64,000 nt of DNA from CALDTK01 sp965215215 (GTDB taxonomy: Bacteria; Bacteroidota; Bacteroidia; Chitinophagales; Saprospiraceae). Below, piece after piece: positions 63,327-64,000 of this stretch; positions within the stretch are counted from its first letter, which is position 1; every line of letters starts with the position of its first letter. The notes beneath the pieces are model-generated. The model did no database searches, had not been told where the DNA came from, and was given only the letters and a program-made list of their open reading frames with translations. The DNA lies in assembly GCA_965215215.1 (NCBI GenBank), contig OZ244043.1:372001-436000 (forward strand). The letters run 5' to 3'. The position numbers and the translations under genes were made by a program.

Positions 63327-64000
63327 ATGTTTAAGTCACCGCTGAGGTATAGCTTCCTGTGCAGCTGTCTGTTTTGCGCAAGCTACCCAGTGCACGCTCA
63401 GACGCCCCTCGAGTCCCAACTGCCGATACTCGAGATAAGCGCTCGCGCGGACCGGATACCGGACGACCGGAAGATCGTCGCGACGATGCGGCTGGTCTAC
63501 AACGGAGAGGGTGCGGTCAACGTCGAGGGAGCCGTCACGCGTGATTACACCGGTTCGGTAGCCATCGAGCGGCGGGGTTCGAGCTCGCAGTCGCTTTTCC
63601 CGAAGATCGGTTACGCCCTCGAGCTACGCGAAAGCGATGGCACCACCGACCGGGACGCCGCCCTGCTGGGGATGCCGGAGGAGGAGGACTGGGTGCTGCA
63701 CGGACCGTACTCCGATAAAACGCTGCTCCGCAATGCCTTCAGCTACACCCTCGCCGGAGCGATCATGCCGTACGCCCCGCGGTCGCGATTCGTCGAGCTC
63801 GTACTCGGCGAAGAATACCTCGGCGTGTATCTACTCACCGAACGAATTAAACGCGACAAAAACCGCGTCGATATTTCGAAGCTGAAGCCGGGGGACACCG
63901 ACGGGGATCAGCTTACCGGCGGGTACATCATCAAGGTAGATAAGTCAACGGGCGAAAATTTTAACTTTCCCACGAATTGGAAGAATGAGCGCGTAGACCT
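63327..64000 (+). CDS. CotH kinase family protein, 3'-truncated by the window
   Basis: 224 codons visible, running past the window edge. Signal peptide FKSPLRYSFLCSCLFCASYPVHAQ. CotH-type features: IERRGSSSQSLFPKIGYALEL, LGMPEEEDWVLHGPYSDKTLLRNAFSYTL and VELVLGEEYLGVYLLTERIKRDKNRVDISKL. CotH in Bacillus is a protein kinase of spore coat; in Bacteroidota these exported forms have no settled role. The C-terminus, where a type IX sorting domain might be, is not visible. Divergent from the ABC exporter. Confidence 0.9.
   Translation, partial: MFKSPLRYSFLCSCLFCASYPVHAQTPLESQLPILEISARADRIPDDRKIVATMRLVYNGEGAVNVEGAVTRDYTGSVAIERRGSSSQSLFPKIGYALELRESDGTTDRDAALLGMPEEEDWVLHGPYSDKTLLRNAFSYTLAGAIMPYAPRSRFVELVLGEEYLGVYLLTERIKRDKNRVDISKLKPGDTDGDQLTGGYIIKVDKSTGENFNFPTNWKNERVD

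Overview
This 64 kb window reads as the chromosome of a gliding or type IX-secreting member of the Bacteroidota. Evidence: a gldKLMN motor/secretion operon, two PorP/SprF-type proteins, three cargo proteins with the 'gliding motility-associated' type B C-terminal sorting domain, a mraZ-to-ftsZ cluster in the order usual for Bacteroidota (no murF, murB or ddl inside), a short primary sigma factor, and promoters of the TTG-N19-22-TAnnTTYG type without clear Shine-Dalgarno sites. The DNA is GC-rich for this phylum, so a Saprospiria/Lewinella-like lineage is my best guess (inference, not proven by the sequence). MurE has the DNPR motif, so the wall should be meso-DAP type.

Layout. 1-3052: 3' end of a SprB-like repeat adhesin followed by porP/sprF. 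3141-3214: tRNA-Lys. 3346-5184: ABC exporter. 5299-12029 (minus): methyltransferase, porP/sprF, gldK, gldL, gldM, gldN. 12367-17042: ettA, yraN-like gene, pgi, RsmB-like rRNA methyltransferase. 17050-20187: DUF4382 lipoprotein with a poly-Asp tract and a type B cargo protein. 20243-37698 (minus): mraZ, rsmH, ftsL, ftsI, murE, mraY, murD, ftsW, murG, murC, ftsQ, ftsA, ftsZ, then typA. 38199-45931: polyprenol-sugar synthase, penicillin acylase, fused E1 dehydrogenase, DUF1573 protein, small lipoproteins. 45948-55076: metallophosphoesterase, M1 peptidase, rplS, PKD-type cargo protein, Sua5, S41 protease, exported protein. 55190-64000: rpoD, START-like protein, ferredoxin, crotonase, GATase-like protein, VWA membrane protein, MdlA-like ABC exporter, and the start of a CotH-kinase gene.

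Most of the window is housekeeping; I see no defence island, prophage, insertion sequence, CRISPR array or biosynthetic cluster. The unusual material is regulatory: a 10-bp-phased MraZ operator at the head of the division cluster, a distant inverted copy of half of it 440 bp away across an AT-rich gap, an intrinsic terminator inside the division cluster before mraY, hairpins in every intercistronic gap of the gld operon (one with two mutually exclusive pairings before gldL), and an apparently leaderless ettA promoter.
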